From the NCBI RefSeq assembly GCF_958299795.1, contig NC_133204.1, forward strand, positions 5,040,539-5,104,538: a DNA stretch of 64,000 nt. The letters are read 5' to 3'. The notes beneath the pieces were generated by a model, which made no database searches, was not told where the DNA came from, and saw only the letters and a program-made list of their open reading frames with translations. The position numbers and the translations under genes are program-made. This document shows positions 33,573-45,881 of the stretch, in pieces. Every line of letters starts with the position of its first letter. Position 1 is the stretch's first letter. The stretch comes from Porites lutea (taxonomy: Eukaryota > Cnidaria > Anthozoa > Scleractinia > Poritidae).

Positions 33573-36500
33573 ATTAATTCAGGTAAACTACCAGTTATTT
33601 CTTCTTTCTGTCTGTGGAAAGAGGGGATTTGGTGAAATCCACGAAGATGTATTCTTTCTACCTAATCGCGTGATGTCGTTGTCTCAAAGCCACGTTTAGT
33701 TGAATTTATCTGTTCGTTGCGATCCCGTTTGTACGGACTGTTAGTCCAAAAATATCATTCGAGATGTTCATTGTCCACTATCGTTAAAGGCCAGATTTCT
33801 CATGTTGTAATGAATGTTTCGAATGGAATAGTCGTAGGCGGTGAATGTTTTGTAGATTTAATGGCGGTCCGTATCAGGTGAACAAGGTGTTGACTCCATG
33901 GAATACAAACCTTAGGTCCAGTCTCTGGCGGGATTCACCGTTGTGTTTCTGCGGTGTTAAATGTTTTGGTAACATGTAAGATTAAACGGAAGAATCGATA
34001 TCATCTGAGCTTTTTCCACGATTGCAAAACCAAGTCAAAGGAACATGTAAGCTTGCCGTACTTTGGTTTGACTCTACCCGGCTCTAGAAGAGGAGGAAGT
34101 TAGTGTAACTAACTTTTTTCTCAGAGACGTCTCGTAAAATTTTATCTGAAGCAAATGAATGCAATTGTAGGTAAATTCGCATACCATTTCAAAATCACCT
34201 TTAGGCCAAAATACATTGCTATTGCCAAGAGGTTGTTTTGTGCATGGTTAAATTTAGATTCTGACTAGTTACCATAAGTGCTTAGAAGGCTGGGGTTAAA
34301 CCCGTTTGAGGGCATTGAAACCCTTCAATAATAGCCTATAGCACACCATTTTCAGCGGTAATTAGCAATCTGTAAGACTTAGCATGAAAGAAGCCCTACC
34401 TTACGCAAGGTTAAACCATAACTCTAATTCTGCATGCCACTAATCAGTTTCACATACAGTCTGTACCCTATTTTGGACCAAAATTCTCTGATTTCTACAT
34501 GTATATCCTATCCCACACTGCACTTCATTAAAAAAACTTGACGCTGCACTGTGTAAAAAAACCTGATCCTTCGCAGCGGATTGGTAGCTACAATGGCTTC
34601 AGAGTGCCACTGTGAGGCCAATGGACTTAACCTTACGTGTAAAAATTTGTCTTCCTTGCTTTTATTTAACTTGAGACTGAACTATTACAGGTACCTTATT
34701 AATGTTGCTTCTAAAGTTATCTTGTAACCTTTTAGTCACAACAGATTAGTCCCCAACTTGCCCTGCAAGTCCTGTTGCAGTTTGATAAGGCTATCAACCA
34801 TGCCCTCTCTAACAAAGTCAAGAGCAAGATTAGTTTTAAGGTTAGTTAACACATTACATAAATAACACCATATTGTTTTAGTCAGAAAAAAGAGCAGGAG
34901 TTGGAAAATAATAAAGTGTTGTAATGAGATGCAATGACTAGAGCAAGATGTCCCATCTTTTTTTAGGAACTGAATCATACTTTACATCTCTCCTTCAGAA
35001 TTAAAATTTTTCTTACTTATTGACATAGTGTTAACTACACAACAAATCTTTTATTCTCTAGGGATTTTGGGGGGCCCAGGTTGTCAGAGAAACTCGCTAT
35101 TATCTCTACAATAAAAATAATTGTATACAAGCCTACACTTAACAGTACAATAAAAAATAAAATGAAAAATAATGTGTTGTATTGAAGTATTCACATCAGC
35201 ATATGTTGGCTTTAACAAGTTGAAATAATGAAAGCATAAATCCATGTCTCTGTTTTATTTCAGGGTAGTTTGAACACATACAGGTTTTGTGATAATGTGT
35301 GGACCTTTGTATTGAATGGAGTAGAATTCAGGGATATGGGAGAAGTTGTCAAGGTGGAAAAAGTGAAAGTTGTGGCTTGTGATGGAAAAGGTTTGTGTGG
35401 CTACATTTAAAACTTTTTTGGAATGTCATTGAAATGAACTCTGTGTGCTTAATTATTATCTTTCAATAATTATTATTTAAAAAGTCATTATTTTTTAAAG
35501 GAAATGGTAAACATACCACGTGAGCCTTTTTGAATCCTGAATGGCAGTTTCATGGGCGTTATTCCTTTGCTGGGCAAAAAATAGTTAAATTATAGCTCAA
35601 ACCTTTCAAGGAGTAGTAAACAGAGTATGAATCAAAGACAATAACAGCAAACCCTCAGATGAGAAACCATGTACAGTTGCCACAGCAAAAATAATTAAGA
35701 AATGGAAAGTGCGCAGTATGCTCTTACGTTGTGCTTTTACAATGTGTAAGAACCCTTCTGAAAACAATAATGATTTAATATTGCTGTGAACATTAGCATG
35801 CCTATGTCTCCAGGGAAGGGCCATTGGTAGCTTTCTGGGAAACTGTTGCAGAAGGTTCAGGGGAATAGTATAGTTATAGAGCTTGTGCAAATACACAAGC
35901 AGAGAAGAGGGCAGGTTCCTGTTCCTGTATTCCAGTTTTTATAGAGGGTACCAAATAGAGTTCCTCAAGCATATATCCCAACCCAAATTTTACCTCAATC
36001 CAGTAATCCTGGTGGTTGTTCTCTGCATACTACCTTCCCACATTCAGCGCATGTTTTCAATCCCAAATCTTGCCCCCATTTGGCCCTAAAATCTCAAATC
36101 CTGGCATTCAAATAACACAAATATTGGTTTGAAAAAAAATCTTTGGAAACTCTCTTTATAGTGTGGAGTGATAAGCTTCCTACCAAATTCCAACACAGAG
36201 GGCCAGAGGCTCATTGGCTTCTCACCCTTGACCAATCCAGCATGTTGGACCTACCTGAAGTAAAATCTTTCAGTAGCATAGCTCTTGGAATCAATGAGAA
36301 ATGCAGGCTTTGCATGTACTTCCACAGTAAGGGTCACAAGCCTGGAGTTACCCTCACCCCCCAGAATGGAGGGGGGGGGAAATGATAAGTTCATTTATTA
36401 TGCATTGTACTCACTACCTGTCTTCTCATTGGCTAAGAGCTTACAGTTAATTTTGGAAATCAGAGCAACCTACAAATTAATTAGTTATCTGCTAGCAGAT

Positions 36501-36838
36501 TAGTGATAGATCTGTAGGTTGCACGCGCAATGCATGATTTCTTTGAGCAATGTCAAACTGTGTTCCTTGATGCTGTGTTTGTCCTTATTTTCTTAAAAAC
36601 AATGTATGATAATACAATTATTATCATTAAATTTGGTTTTTGTGATATCCAGAATAATGAAGGTCTTGGTACAAGTGTTATTAGCCTTGGCCTTCTGCTC
36701 GGCTGATAACACTTACCTTGACTTTCATTATTCTGGATATCACAAAACCTCATCCAATAATATTGTTTAGTAATAATAGTTCTTGTTTTTTTTCTTTTTT
36801 GACTTTCAGCTTCAGCTGCAGATGCGACAGGCTCGTAA
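33511..36838 (+). CDS. GTF2A2: Transcription initiation factor IIA gamma subunit
   Basis: Four exons: 33511-33582, 34736-34840, 35264-35390 and 36810-36838. These total 333 nt, 110 aa, all with AG/GT borders. The product starts [20 protein letters not shown], continues [19 protein letters not shown] and [20 protein letters not shown], and ends [17 protein letters not shown]. This matches human GTF2A2 (109 aa) along nearly its whole length; only the last nine residues differ. The N-terminal half forms the four-helix bundle with TFIIA alpha/beta and the C-terminal half the beta-barrel that contacts TBP and DNA. It acts in the nucleus, stabilising TBP on promoters. The start follows the conserved N-terminus; an overlapping uORF precedes it. 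Confidence 0.97.
34260..34600. mobile_element. Diverged relative of the 7563-7963 element in GTF2A2 intron 1 (33583-34735)
   Basis: Words such as gtaccctattttggacc, aaaattctctgatttctaca and tatatcctatcccacac match the 7563 family. Ends eroded. Confidence 0.6.
36632..36748. mobile_element. Foldback with GTGATATCCAGAATAATGAA arms
   Basis: gtgatatccagaataatgaa and its inverse ttcattattctggatatcac, 117 bp in total with a short core. Lies in GTF2A2 intron 3, 60 bp before exon 4. Confidence 0.85.
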
Positions 36839-39394
36839 ATGGAAGTTCAGCAACTCACAGTCTTTCCAGAAGTAACAACCCTCAGCAGTGTTACTACAGG
36901 AATTTATTTCATTTTTGTTAACTTAAAGACAGCAGTTTCAGCAACCTGTTTGACACATGCTGAGCATTTTAACCATGCTTACATTCACACAATTCTGATC
37001 CAAAAAGAATTCACAGAGAGAGACATACCTTAGTGAATGTAGGGTATTTTGGTTCACATGAGTGATCCCTTTCTTTGTTAGCTAATTTGGATTTTTTTTT
37101 AAATTAATATTATTACAAACAGATTCTGCTACATTTATAAGTATGCACCAGAACAAAGTGATGTTGTACTGTAATGTTAGTCATAACTGCTACCTTTGTA
37201 TCATGGAACTTGTCCAGGCAGAATCCTTGTAATGATCTATTTAATATAATAATTTTCAATTAAATACAAAGACAAGTATTCGTGTTTGTTGGAAAAATAC
37301 TAAATTCCCTGAGTAAAATTAATTTATTGCTGACTTGTCATCCTGTGGATGCATTGCCACTAGATCCACATCTTATGTACATGTATTACAGTGGGGCTGT
37401 CGGGAGCCAAAATCTGTGGCTCTTGTTACAGCCAAGCTTACTCAGTGGTTTGAGTGACTTAAGGCTGATAGTACAGAACAATTTTGATACATGCAATATC
37501 CTTACAATAATCCTATGACATGAGTTGTATAAATCAAACCTACAAAGGACTTGTTGTGGTTGTTGCAGAATACATACTACAATGTGTGTTGTAGGTTTAT
37601 CATAAGCATATGGTATGCAACGGTGTAAATTGGGCCTGAGAGAATTTAAGCCTATTCCAGGCTCCAAGATATTGGAAAAGTGCACCGAAAAAAGATGCAT
37701 GAAAACCATGGGGAAGCTGGGGAGAGACGGGAAAGTGGAGCCTGTCATCAATGTTTTCAATACCTCATTCTGATATACCAGCTCCTGGTATACCCTATGT
37801 TGGTCAATTTTAACAGTTTAGGTCAACCACATCAATTGCTTGGCTTCACACGTGCAGAGACAAAGCAAAAACATAGTGAGGGTGTGTACAGCCTCCTTTA
37901 CAGCCCATTTAGACCTTTTAACATATGTCATTTTGACACGAGAAACAGTTTTTCAGGAAGTGGGCAGACTGAGGTATTTCTAAAGATACTTACAGGCTCT
38001 CAGCTCCTCTTCTCTCTTTCCGCTGTTTAACGCGTGCCTGCTTTTTTTGTTTGTCTGCACTGACCGAGAGCCTGACACAGGTTAAGAGAACTTAAGTCCA
38101 TACTGTTTTTGAAATGCTATTAGTGAAAATTAATTAAAAACCAATTTAACTTCCCTGGTTAACTGGACTTGTGAGCTACTGTTAGAAATCTTACCAAAAT
38201 GATGCAAAAGAAAAGAGCATCAAAGGGTTGTCTCTCAAGGCAGAATGCAGAGATATCATGAAGAGTGACACTTCTTTTGATGTAGTAAAGGAAAGGTCTT
38301 TGTTATTTCTTGTTCTAGTATATTATACATATAATAAATATATGGGTATAGATCTGTTAATTAAAATATTCATCCTCTTCTTCATTAAAATCGTCAATCT
38401 CTTGCTGCATTATGCTATGGAAGACAGACCTATCAAAGAAAAAATTTCCAATGAAAGAAGAAAGGGGGTATGTTACAAGTTTCAAATCACATGAAAAGTC
38501 AAATTATATCCATGACGACATTTCTACATTTACAGATAAAAAGTTGAGAGTCATTTCTCTTAGTTGCTGGTTGTTTTCTAAGCCCCTGATTTCCACCTCA
38601 TCACAACAAAATTCTCCTCATAAGATAGTAAAAATTAGGAAAAACTGGAAGATGTGTGATATAATTCTGTCTCATACCAAGATGGCCGCCATTGACGGGA
38701 AGTCGTGCCATTTCTTGACGATCTCACAGAAAAATAGGGGACCATAAACAGTCTATCAACAACCCGTTAGGCTAAAATTTGCCAGTTAGGTCCCCTCTAT
38801 ACAAGAACCTGTTTAGCCTAAAATTTGAAACAGCTGGTTCTTATTTTCGAAAATCCTCTTTGGAGACATAGGTGCCTTATCACTCCAACTGCAATGTATA
38901 TGTTGTAGTTAATTTTTATTTCAGTTAATTTTTATTTTTCCATCGTTTCTGGGTATGAATGCTAATGAATTTAAGACAAAGGAAAACCAAAAATTAACTG
39001 AAATAAAAAATTAACTGCAACATATACATGTGCCAATATTATAAAAAATTGATATTGATGCAGTTATACAATTTTATATACAGAATAAGCTGAATACTGC
39101 TAAATACTCTTAGCTACGATGTATTTATTTCTTCAGAAAAAAAAGAACCTAAATAGCCAAAATTTGTGCTAATTATTACCATTTATCTAAGAACATGCAT
39201 GTTTAGGTTAACTTGGAAAAATGCAGGTTCTTAGTCACGGGTTTTTACTGTAGTCAGACTGTTTGGGATTTTTGCCATTTTATAATTTTTTTTTCTTTGT
39301 GGGAATTATAAATATAGTGTCCTTTCTGGAGTGAGATCGTCCTTTTAAAAGTTTAACAAACATGGCGCAGACAAAAGAAAATTAAAAATAGTAC
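36839..39394. other. 3' intergenic between convergent GTF2A2 and SNAPC5
   Basis: No coding exon recognised. Holds a MITE-like stretch at about 37650-38090 (cctattccaggctcc ... gagcctgacacagg) and the foldback at 38894-39028. The 3' UTRs of both genes probably lie here. Confidence 0.6.
38894..39028. mobile_element. Foldback with TGTATATGTTG(C/T)AGTTAATTTTT arms
   Basis: Arms tgtatatgttgtagttaatt and inverse aattaactgcaacatataca, each continuing with a second attatttcagttaattttt segment. Confidence 0.85.
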
Positions 39395-42300
39395 TTACCT
39401 GGAGTTGTCTTGATCCATATTACTGTTTTGCTGGTTAAGATGTGACATTGCATTCAATAGCTGTTGACCTAAAAGTTGAAAAGTTTACAAACTATAATTT
39501 CACCCTGTCAGACATAGTTGTCTTTCAAGCAAAGTATTTTCACACAACAAGTTAGTAGCTGAGGTAAAAAATGTTTGGCTTCATACAAGTAACTGTGTTG
39601 TGTGCAAAAAGTGGAAGCTCACTTAATGGTCACTCGTTTACTGCGCTTTTCAAAAACAAGCGAATTCTTAAGTTCAAAAGCCAACTGACTTTTGGTATTA
39701 TTAGAAGAGGGATCAGTTTCCTCCTCTGATAATACCAGCAACACTTTGGATCAAAACCCACCAACCATAAGCGAGGTTTGTGTCGTACACCAATCACTAA
39801 CAACCATGCATGGTGGTACAAATAGTCTGACTCAGTAAATTGACACTATAGGCTGATGAAGACATGCAGTGTGAGGTCGAAACGTTGCGATCAATATCAA
39901 AGTGAGAAAAATTATCATGAGACAAACGATGAACTAAACCCTATTATACTAACTTTATCAGAGCAACAGTCATTTCACTTGACTTCCATTTGTTTTTGGG
40001 TTACATGAAATTTGGAATTTGTAATGCTTCTGATCTCTTAGAAACTGAAGGGTCAAGACTTACTGTAATCAACTGTGTCATCTTCGTCATCATCTTCAAA
40101 CTCTTCTTCCTCCCCTTCAGCAATGTGCCTGTTCCTAAAATTGATTGTTAAATGTGAAACAAATTATTGCATGCTTCCACTTTACTGCAAGTCTATTCTG
40201 TTATTATAAATACATTACAGCCAAATTTGTTGTATTGTGCTGCGTGTTTTGCAGACATTGAAGGAATTTTGGGTTTTTCTGTTCCATCAATCATCTTAGC
40301 CCGCGACCTCTTACGAAAGATGTTTTCTTGAACAAGTTCAAAAGGTCATGGTTTGTGATTTGCGATTTTTATCCGTTTTGTTTGTTTCTGTGTTTCAAGG
40401 TTTGTTGCTTGTGATCGTCCTGGTTCAGGTAATAATAGACTAGTTTGGTTCAAACATTTTTCTGATCTTTTTTACAAATGTGCATAATGCAATTTCTGGC
40501 TCCTTCCCTTGACAAAAATTCCACTTACCATGGCAATTTCCTTTGCTATTCTTGAGCAGTGTAGAGTCATTTAATTTGCAGTTTTGTTTTAGCAGACAAA
40601 GCTGGGCGAACATGTTGCATTGTGATTTGCATTAACCCCACCTCAAATGATTGCAAAATGCGCAGTGCCCAATGTGCAGTGCAATACAACGAATTAAACA
40701 ATAATTTTTCTATGTGCTAGCCCTTTGATTTGCTTTTCGAAAGTCTGAAAAACAAAACTTCTAATACAGGGGAGATTTTCAGTTTAAGAGGAGAGCATAA
40801 AAAAGCAAGAGTCAGATTATCTCTTGCCTAAAAACTTCAGAAAATATATTTCTATTACATTTACTCACATATCCAGATTGTCAAGTGCTTGAAGAGGTAT
40901 GTGGTTGACTTCCGTTTCTGTTTCAAACTCATTGACCCTCTGGGTGGAAGCTGAAGCCTTAAACAAATGAAAATCAAAAGGGCAAAATGTAAGTACAAAC
41001 AATTCAAGCATTATACAGGGGTCGTGATCACATCAGTTTATAGAGCAAAGTTTCTTGTCTTGGGCAGAGAACTTGACAGCAAAATTTGGCACTCCAGACC
41101 TGTCCAACCCTTAATTTGCTATTATTAAAAATGTCACACATTTCAATCTCCTCATTGTTTTTACTTGTTCTCAAAGTGTTTGCTTAGAAGTGGCAGGTGA
41201 ATAAGTTCAAACATCAAACAAAATTCCTCTTATCAGTTCAAGTCTTGGTATAGGATGGGATAGGAGTGAAAAGATCGATCAGCTAAGTTTCCCTGCTTCC
41301 CCTTCCTAACTCTGCAAACACACTTCCTTTGATCACTTCTTTCCCAACTCCTTTTTCAAACATGCTGAACACATTAACACCCATCCTCACCCCCCTGTAA
41401 AAAAATGCATTTGTAGCTCTTCATGACAACTGGAAAGGCAACTTTGGCACCTTCAGAGAATCTGGCTTAAAAATGTCCGGGTGGCACTCAACTGTTGCGT
41501 GTGTTCGGTTAAGCTTCAAAGTCTATTCATCTAAATTTTGGTCTAACATGGGGCAGGGGGTTAGGTTGTAACTTGTTGTTTTAAGTGCCGATGTAATAAT
41601 TACAAATTTATACTACTAATGGTAGTTTTAGATACATTTATAGCCATTTCAAAAGACTTAAATTTGAAATTTTCCCAGGGGAGCATGCCACCGGACCCCC
41701 CCTACTTTGCTCACGCTTACATGTTCAGGTACAAAACACGTAAGAGTCAGAGACTGTGAGACATTTTTGTCCTCCAAAATTTGAACTAAATAATAAACTT
41801 TGAAAGCCATACTTTAGCATCAGGAACAAAAGCCAGCAAAGTGCTTGACATTGCAAAAAAAAATTTGGGGAGGTTTGCTTCTTTTTGGCTAGATAGAGCG
41901 CAAAAAAAGGGTTAAAGGAACAGATACCAAAAAGTCAAAAATTTCACATAAACCTACAAGTTGAGGCTTTTTGGCAAACAGCTCTAGAGTTGTATGATGA
42001 GATGGTTCATTGTCTGGTTTCAGCAACTTCATAAGAGCCATCTCCTCAACCTAGTAAAAAGATTAAAACAGACGGAGATGATATACAAGAGATGACATCA
42101 GCAAATGCTGCAACCTATAAAAGGTAAACAAAAAGGTTACTTCAAAGAAAAATGAGGTTTTAGAAAACTATTATATGAATCTTGAGGACTCTGTCATTTT
42201 TCAAAGAAAAAAGCACAAAATTAGAACGAGTGTACAGTAAGTCTTGCCCAGTGGCGGATACAGGGGAGGTCTGCAATCCCCATTTTTAGACCAAACTGAG

Positions 42301-43333
42301 GCCCGAAGGGCCAAAAGAAAACTTTTGAAATCTCCCCCCCCCCACTCCCCCCTCTGATCTCAGGGTCTGAATGACCAGGCCCCCCCTTATCTGAAGGTCT
42401 AGATCCACCACTGTTGACCTGGTTCTTTCTGAGTACACAAATAAAACACAAACAGTAGTGAAATACTTAGCAAAATTTACAGATGTTTAACTGAAACAAA
42501 CTCCAGTTATTTAATGCATTTTCACTGCAATGGACTTACCAAGAGCAGCACTACTGGTGGGGCCGGAGGTATATATTTGCCCACCAAATTTAGACAGCAC
42601 AAAATGGTAGCCTGATGTGCATAGTGTAGCATTTATTTCCCTAATGTAACACTGAACTACACATATTAGAGTTGATTGAAGCCACGTTTGACTGATTTAA
42701 TGGCTAAGTCAAATTGGAAGTTTTTACTATTTCTTTGTCCACAACAAGGACTGTATTTTGTTTGTATTATTTTCATGTTCAATATGGAATTCTGGCATTT
42801 GCCAAATTTAAGCATCCAGATTGTTCACACCCAGACCCCCCTAAAAAAAATGCATTCAGCACTGCTTAGGGTGCTTCCATGTCCATGCTTTTTTGTTGTT
42901 GTTGTTGTTGATTGTAGTGGCATTCAACACAATCCTCAACCAATCAGGACACACAAATCTCTAAAACCACCTGAGTAATTATAGTGATATACACTATTTA
43001 CCTGCTTAAAAAGGAGACTTTGAATGTCTCAAAAGTTTACTAAACAAAACCTTAGAATAAAATGGATAACAACATTTTATTTAATACACTAACACATCTT
43101 TAATTTTTTTAATACTCTTACGAGATCTGTTACTATCTGTTAACTCAACTTTTCCGGGAATTACCAAAAATAATAAGCTTAATAATCTACTGTACCCACA
43201 AAGATCGAGTGTACTGTGAATACATCTGTACCTTCAGTTTGTTGAGCTGTTCAGTTAATTTAGCTTTCTCTTCTTTTAAAAATGCCTCTTCCTTCAGTAG
43301 AATCTCATTCTGCAACTTTTCTGTAGTTGCCAT
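39395..43333 (-). CDS. SNAPC5: snRNA-activating protein complex subunit 5-like
   Basis: Five minus-strand exons: 43232-43333, 41958-42050, 40869-40957, 40064-40134 and 39395-39468 (429 nt, 142 aa including an in-frame TAA). The start MATTEKLQNEILLKEEAFLK leads into a coiled coil with LTEQLNKLKVEEMALMKLL, which matches human SNAPC5 DQLNRLKVEELAL; HTTLELFAKK parallels its QTTLEL block. An acidic stretch EGEEEEFEDDDEDD matches the human acidic tail, but here about 24 more residues follow. SNAPC5 is the small helical subunit of SNAPc, which binds the PSE of snRNA promoters with TBP. The stop overlaps a consensus donor (CCAG|GTAAGT), so the last exon may be spliced onward instead. Human SNAPC5 is 98 aa; identity rests on the coiled coil. 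Confidence 0.72.
39849..39895 (+). ncRNA. Hammerhead-ribozyme-like core in a dispersed repeat
   Basis: CTGATGA at 39853-39859 and GAAAC at 39879-39883 are spaced as in a hammerhead core. GAC (39861-39863) and GTC (39876-39878) could form a short stem II. A clear stem III and cleavage triplet pairing are not evident. Penelope-like elements are known to carry such motifs; this copy looks degraded. Confidence 0.35.
42249..42413. mobile_element. MITE CAGTGGCGGATAC, relative of 3336-3523
   Basis: The same G/C-rich core (actgaggcccgaagggcc, atctcagggtctgaatgac) with ends cagtggcggata and agatccaccactg. In SNAPC5 intron 1. Confidence 0.85.
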
Positions 43334-43639
43334 ACTTGCTATCTACACGTACGTCGCATTATGATATCAGCTATAGCTCTTGTCTTTCCATGTCAGGAGA
43401 ACCTACATGTCATTGCCACAAGAAAAGACCAAAAATAACCAGGCTGAACCAATTTTGCCCAGCAGCGGGAGATTGGCACTAGTGACGAGATGCACTCGTA
43501 AAGATACTCGAGCGACTACTCGAGCGACTTTCACTGGAGCGAAAACAAATTTGCTATGGGCTCTGATTACACGTACTATAACTAAAGGTAAATAAGTCGT
43601 ATTTCTGCTCATCTGAAAAATGCGAGCTGCAAATCTAAC

Positions 43640-44300
43640 TCCCCCTTCCTAATTAAGCCCGGGGGAGCGGGGTACTCCCTCTAATGGCTTGACGGGGAGG
43701 CTCCGCCCTAAAGGGGTACCAGGCTTCAGACATATGAAAGGGTAGGGAAATCTGTCATTTCGGTTGGTAAAAAGGCCCAAAAGGAATAACAGATGTAATT
43801 TATGGCTGTAAAAAAGTCGAGAAAACGTTTTGGTTTAGTGATTAATATTCATATTTTAAAGAAAGTGCATTCACAGCAGTTAAAGGGGATGCAAATTTCT
43901 AAACTACAATCATGGACAAAAGTCTTGGGACACTTTTGCGTTTCTGGGGCGTTTTCCAATTCACACAGGTCCAACCCCTCCCCTCACCCCACAAACAATG
44001 TTGGACGCGTGTATCTAGAATTTTTTCAGAGTTTCAACTTTGTATAGGGAGGGGGGATGGAGAACTGCAAGAAAATTTCGAAAATGATGCACTGTTTTAA
44101 GAGGGAACCGAGAAATGACAGAAAATTAGGAATATTGCAGCACTGTCCCAAGGACTTTTGTCCAGGATTGTAGGTATGTGAAAGGGGTACCATTTGTCAG
44201 TAGGAGGTATATGAAAGGGGTACCTTTTTGTCAAAAGTGGTGTACAAAAGGGTAAGGGGTTGGACCTCAGGGCAGCGCCAGTCTACATATAAAACTTTGT
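43640..44300. repeat. Composite repeat of GAAAGGGGTACC words, split by a MITE
   Basis: Left half (gcccgggggagcggggtact, ggcttgacggggaggctcc) and right half (gtatgtgaaaggggtacc, ggtatatgaaaggggtacc) are one repeat interrupted by 43904-44173. Confidence 0.65.
43904..44173. mobile_element. MITE with CTACAATCATGGACAAAAG ends
   Basis: ctacaatcatggacaaaagt then cttgggaca, against tgtcccaaggacttttgtcc then aggattgtag: inverted ends of about 29 bp, 270 bp in total. Confidence 0.88.
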
Positions 44301-44978
44301 TGAGTAAATACTGTGTCCTTAGGGTGCATAATGTCTCTGCCTTTAAGTACGTCACCAAACACTAGAACGCACTATATGCACATTAATTTATAGCTGGAAC
44401 CAAAGATTTTGTTATAATAGGTTCGAAGTTTAACTTAACTTAAGGGTTAAAAGATTTCATGACTTTTATTATTTTAGTGATAAAAGCAGTATGAAAATCA
44501 CTAACAATTTAAGGGAAATTTAAATTCCCATTTTTTATATCAAATCTTATTTATAAATATGATGACACTATTAATAGTAGTTAGCAACTTCAATTTCAAT
44601 TTTTTTATTTATATAATTTTTAATTATTTTACTTTGATCTTAATATTATTTTTAGCTGCAAGAGATCTGTAAGCTATCTGTATCGCCAGGTATATGTGTA
44701 TTGCACGTATTGTCAATGTCCCAAGTTTCGCCTGTCTGGCTTGTGTACGTGTATACTTCTTAATGCAGCTCAATCTTGGGTAGTAAATCGTTTTCTTTGT
44801 TTATATGACCAATTCATATTAATCCACACCTGATTAATAATTATATAAGGTGAGTCAGCACAGTTAGCCCTAAAGGGTTGGCTTTGCTCATGAGTTATCT
44901 CATCATCAGAAAATTTTTGACAAAGTGAACTGGCATGAGCTGATTTTTTGTCTTTTGCTAGTATCCCATCTGACAACC

Positions 44979-45881
44979 ATGTCAAAACCTACAGTATTTG
45001 TTCTTGGCTGCAGTGGATCAATTGGTTCAGCCGCAGTAAGAGCTTTGTCCACAAAATACTCAGGCAAGCTAAACATCCTTGCAGGAACAAGAGACGTTGC
45101 ATCTGGGAAAGTGGCATCCCCCAGATCTCTGCCAGGAGTCACAATTTTGCAAGCTGATATGAATAACAAGGAAGCATTGCGTGACCCGTTGACTGGTGTG
45201 ACATCATTGTTCATTGTGACACCAAGCAATGGGTTCAGACTTGCTATTGGGGCAGCAGAAGTTGCAAAAGCATCACGTGTCGAGCACATTTTATCAGTCA
45301 GTGGGCTCACAGTTGAACTACCCAACACCATGTATGGTAAACTCTTTGGTAAGTTGGAATCAAGCATAAAACTCCTTCAGATCCCATACACTCTTATCCG
45401 CCTTCCCTCATTTGTCGACAACTACTGGGCTTACAAACATCCCATTCAGCAGAATTCATCTTTTAGCACTCCAGCTGATCCAACCAAGCCATTGGCAGCT
45501 GTTGTGGTAGAAGATGCTGGGAAGGCTGCAGCCGCTATCATGGTTGAGCCTGAGAAGCATTATGGGAAGACTTACAAGCTGATAAGCAATCGTCATACTC
45601 TAAATGAGCTGGCAGTCCCCTTTAGCCACGCTCTAGGTAAGGATGTCAAGCATGAACGAATTTCTTATGAGACTTTCAGGTGCCAACTCGTTGATGTAGC
45701 TGGTTTTAGTGAGGAAAATGCCGATGCAGTCCTAGAAACATACAGGCTAATTGATGAAGAAAGCCCAGTAGTAAACCAGCCAGAATACACCCCAGAATCA
45801 TCCCACTTCACCCAAATCACAGGAGAAAAGCCCACTAGTTTGCAGGAGTGGGTAAATCAAGTGGCTCCTTCCTTCAAGTGA
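44979..45881 (+). CDS. NmrA-like NAD(P)-binding protein, copy 1
   Basis: An intronless ORF of 300 aa from MSKPTVFVLGCSGSIGSAAV. The start was chosen because copy 2 begins at the same residue and the two upstream sequences align only outside it; an in-frame ATG at 44925 is less likely. The beta1-turn-alpha1 motif GCSGSIG (GxxGxxG) at residues 10-16 binds the dinucleotide; AGTRD follows beta2, and LFIVTPSNGF, YTLIRLPSFVDNYWAY and VVVEDAGKAAAAIM are typical of the NmrA/atypical-SDR family. There is no clear SDR YxxxK pair in the usual spacing, so a redox-sensing or divergent reductase role is as likely as classical catalysis. Substrate unknown. Tandem paralogue of 48410-49300. Confidence 0.87.
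   Translation: MSKPTVFVLGCSGSIGSAAVRALSTKYSGKLNILAGTRDVASGKVASPRSLPGVTILQADMNNKEALRDPLTGVTSLFIVTPSNGFRLAIGAAEVAKASRVEHILSVSGLTVELPNTMYGKLFGKLESSIKLLQIPYTLIRLPSFVDNYWAYKHPIQQNSSFSTPADPTKPLAAVVVEDAGKAAAAIMVEPEKHYGKTYKLISNRHTLNELAVPFSHALGKDVKHERISYETFRCQLVDVAGFSEENADAVLETYRLIDEESPVVNQPEYTPESSHFTQITGEKPTSLQEWVNQVAPSFK

Noticed and set aside
44925-44978. 18-residue N-terminal extension of NmrA copy 1 from the upstream ATG
   Set aside because: Copy 2 has no matching extension and the homologous proteins start at the MSK residue just before the Rossmann strand.
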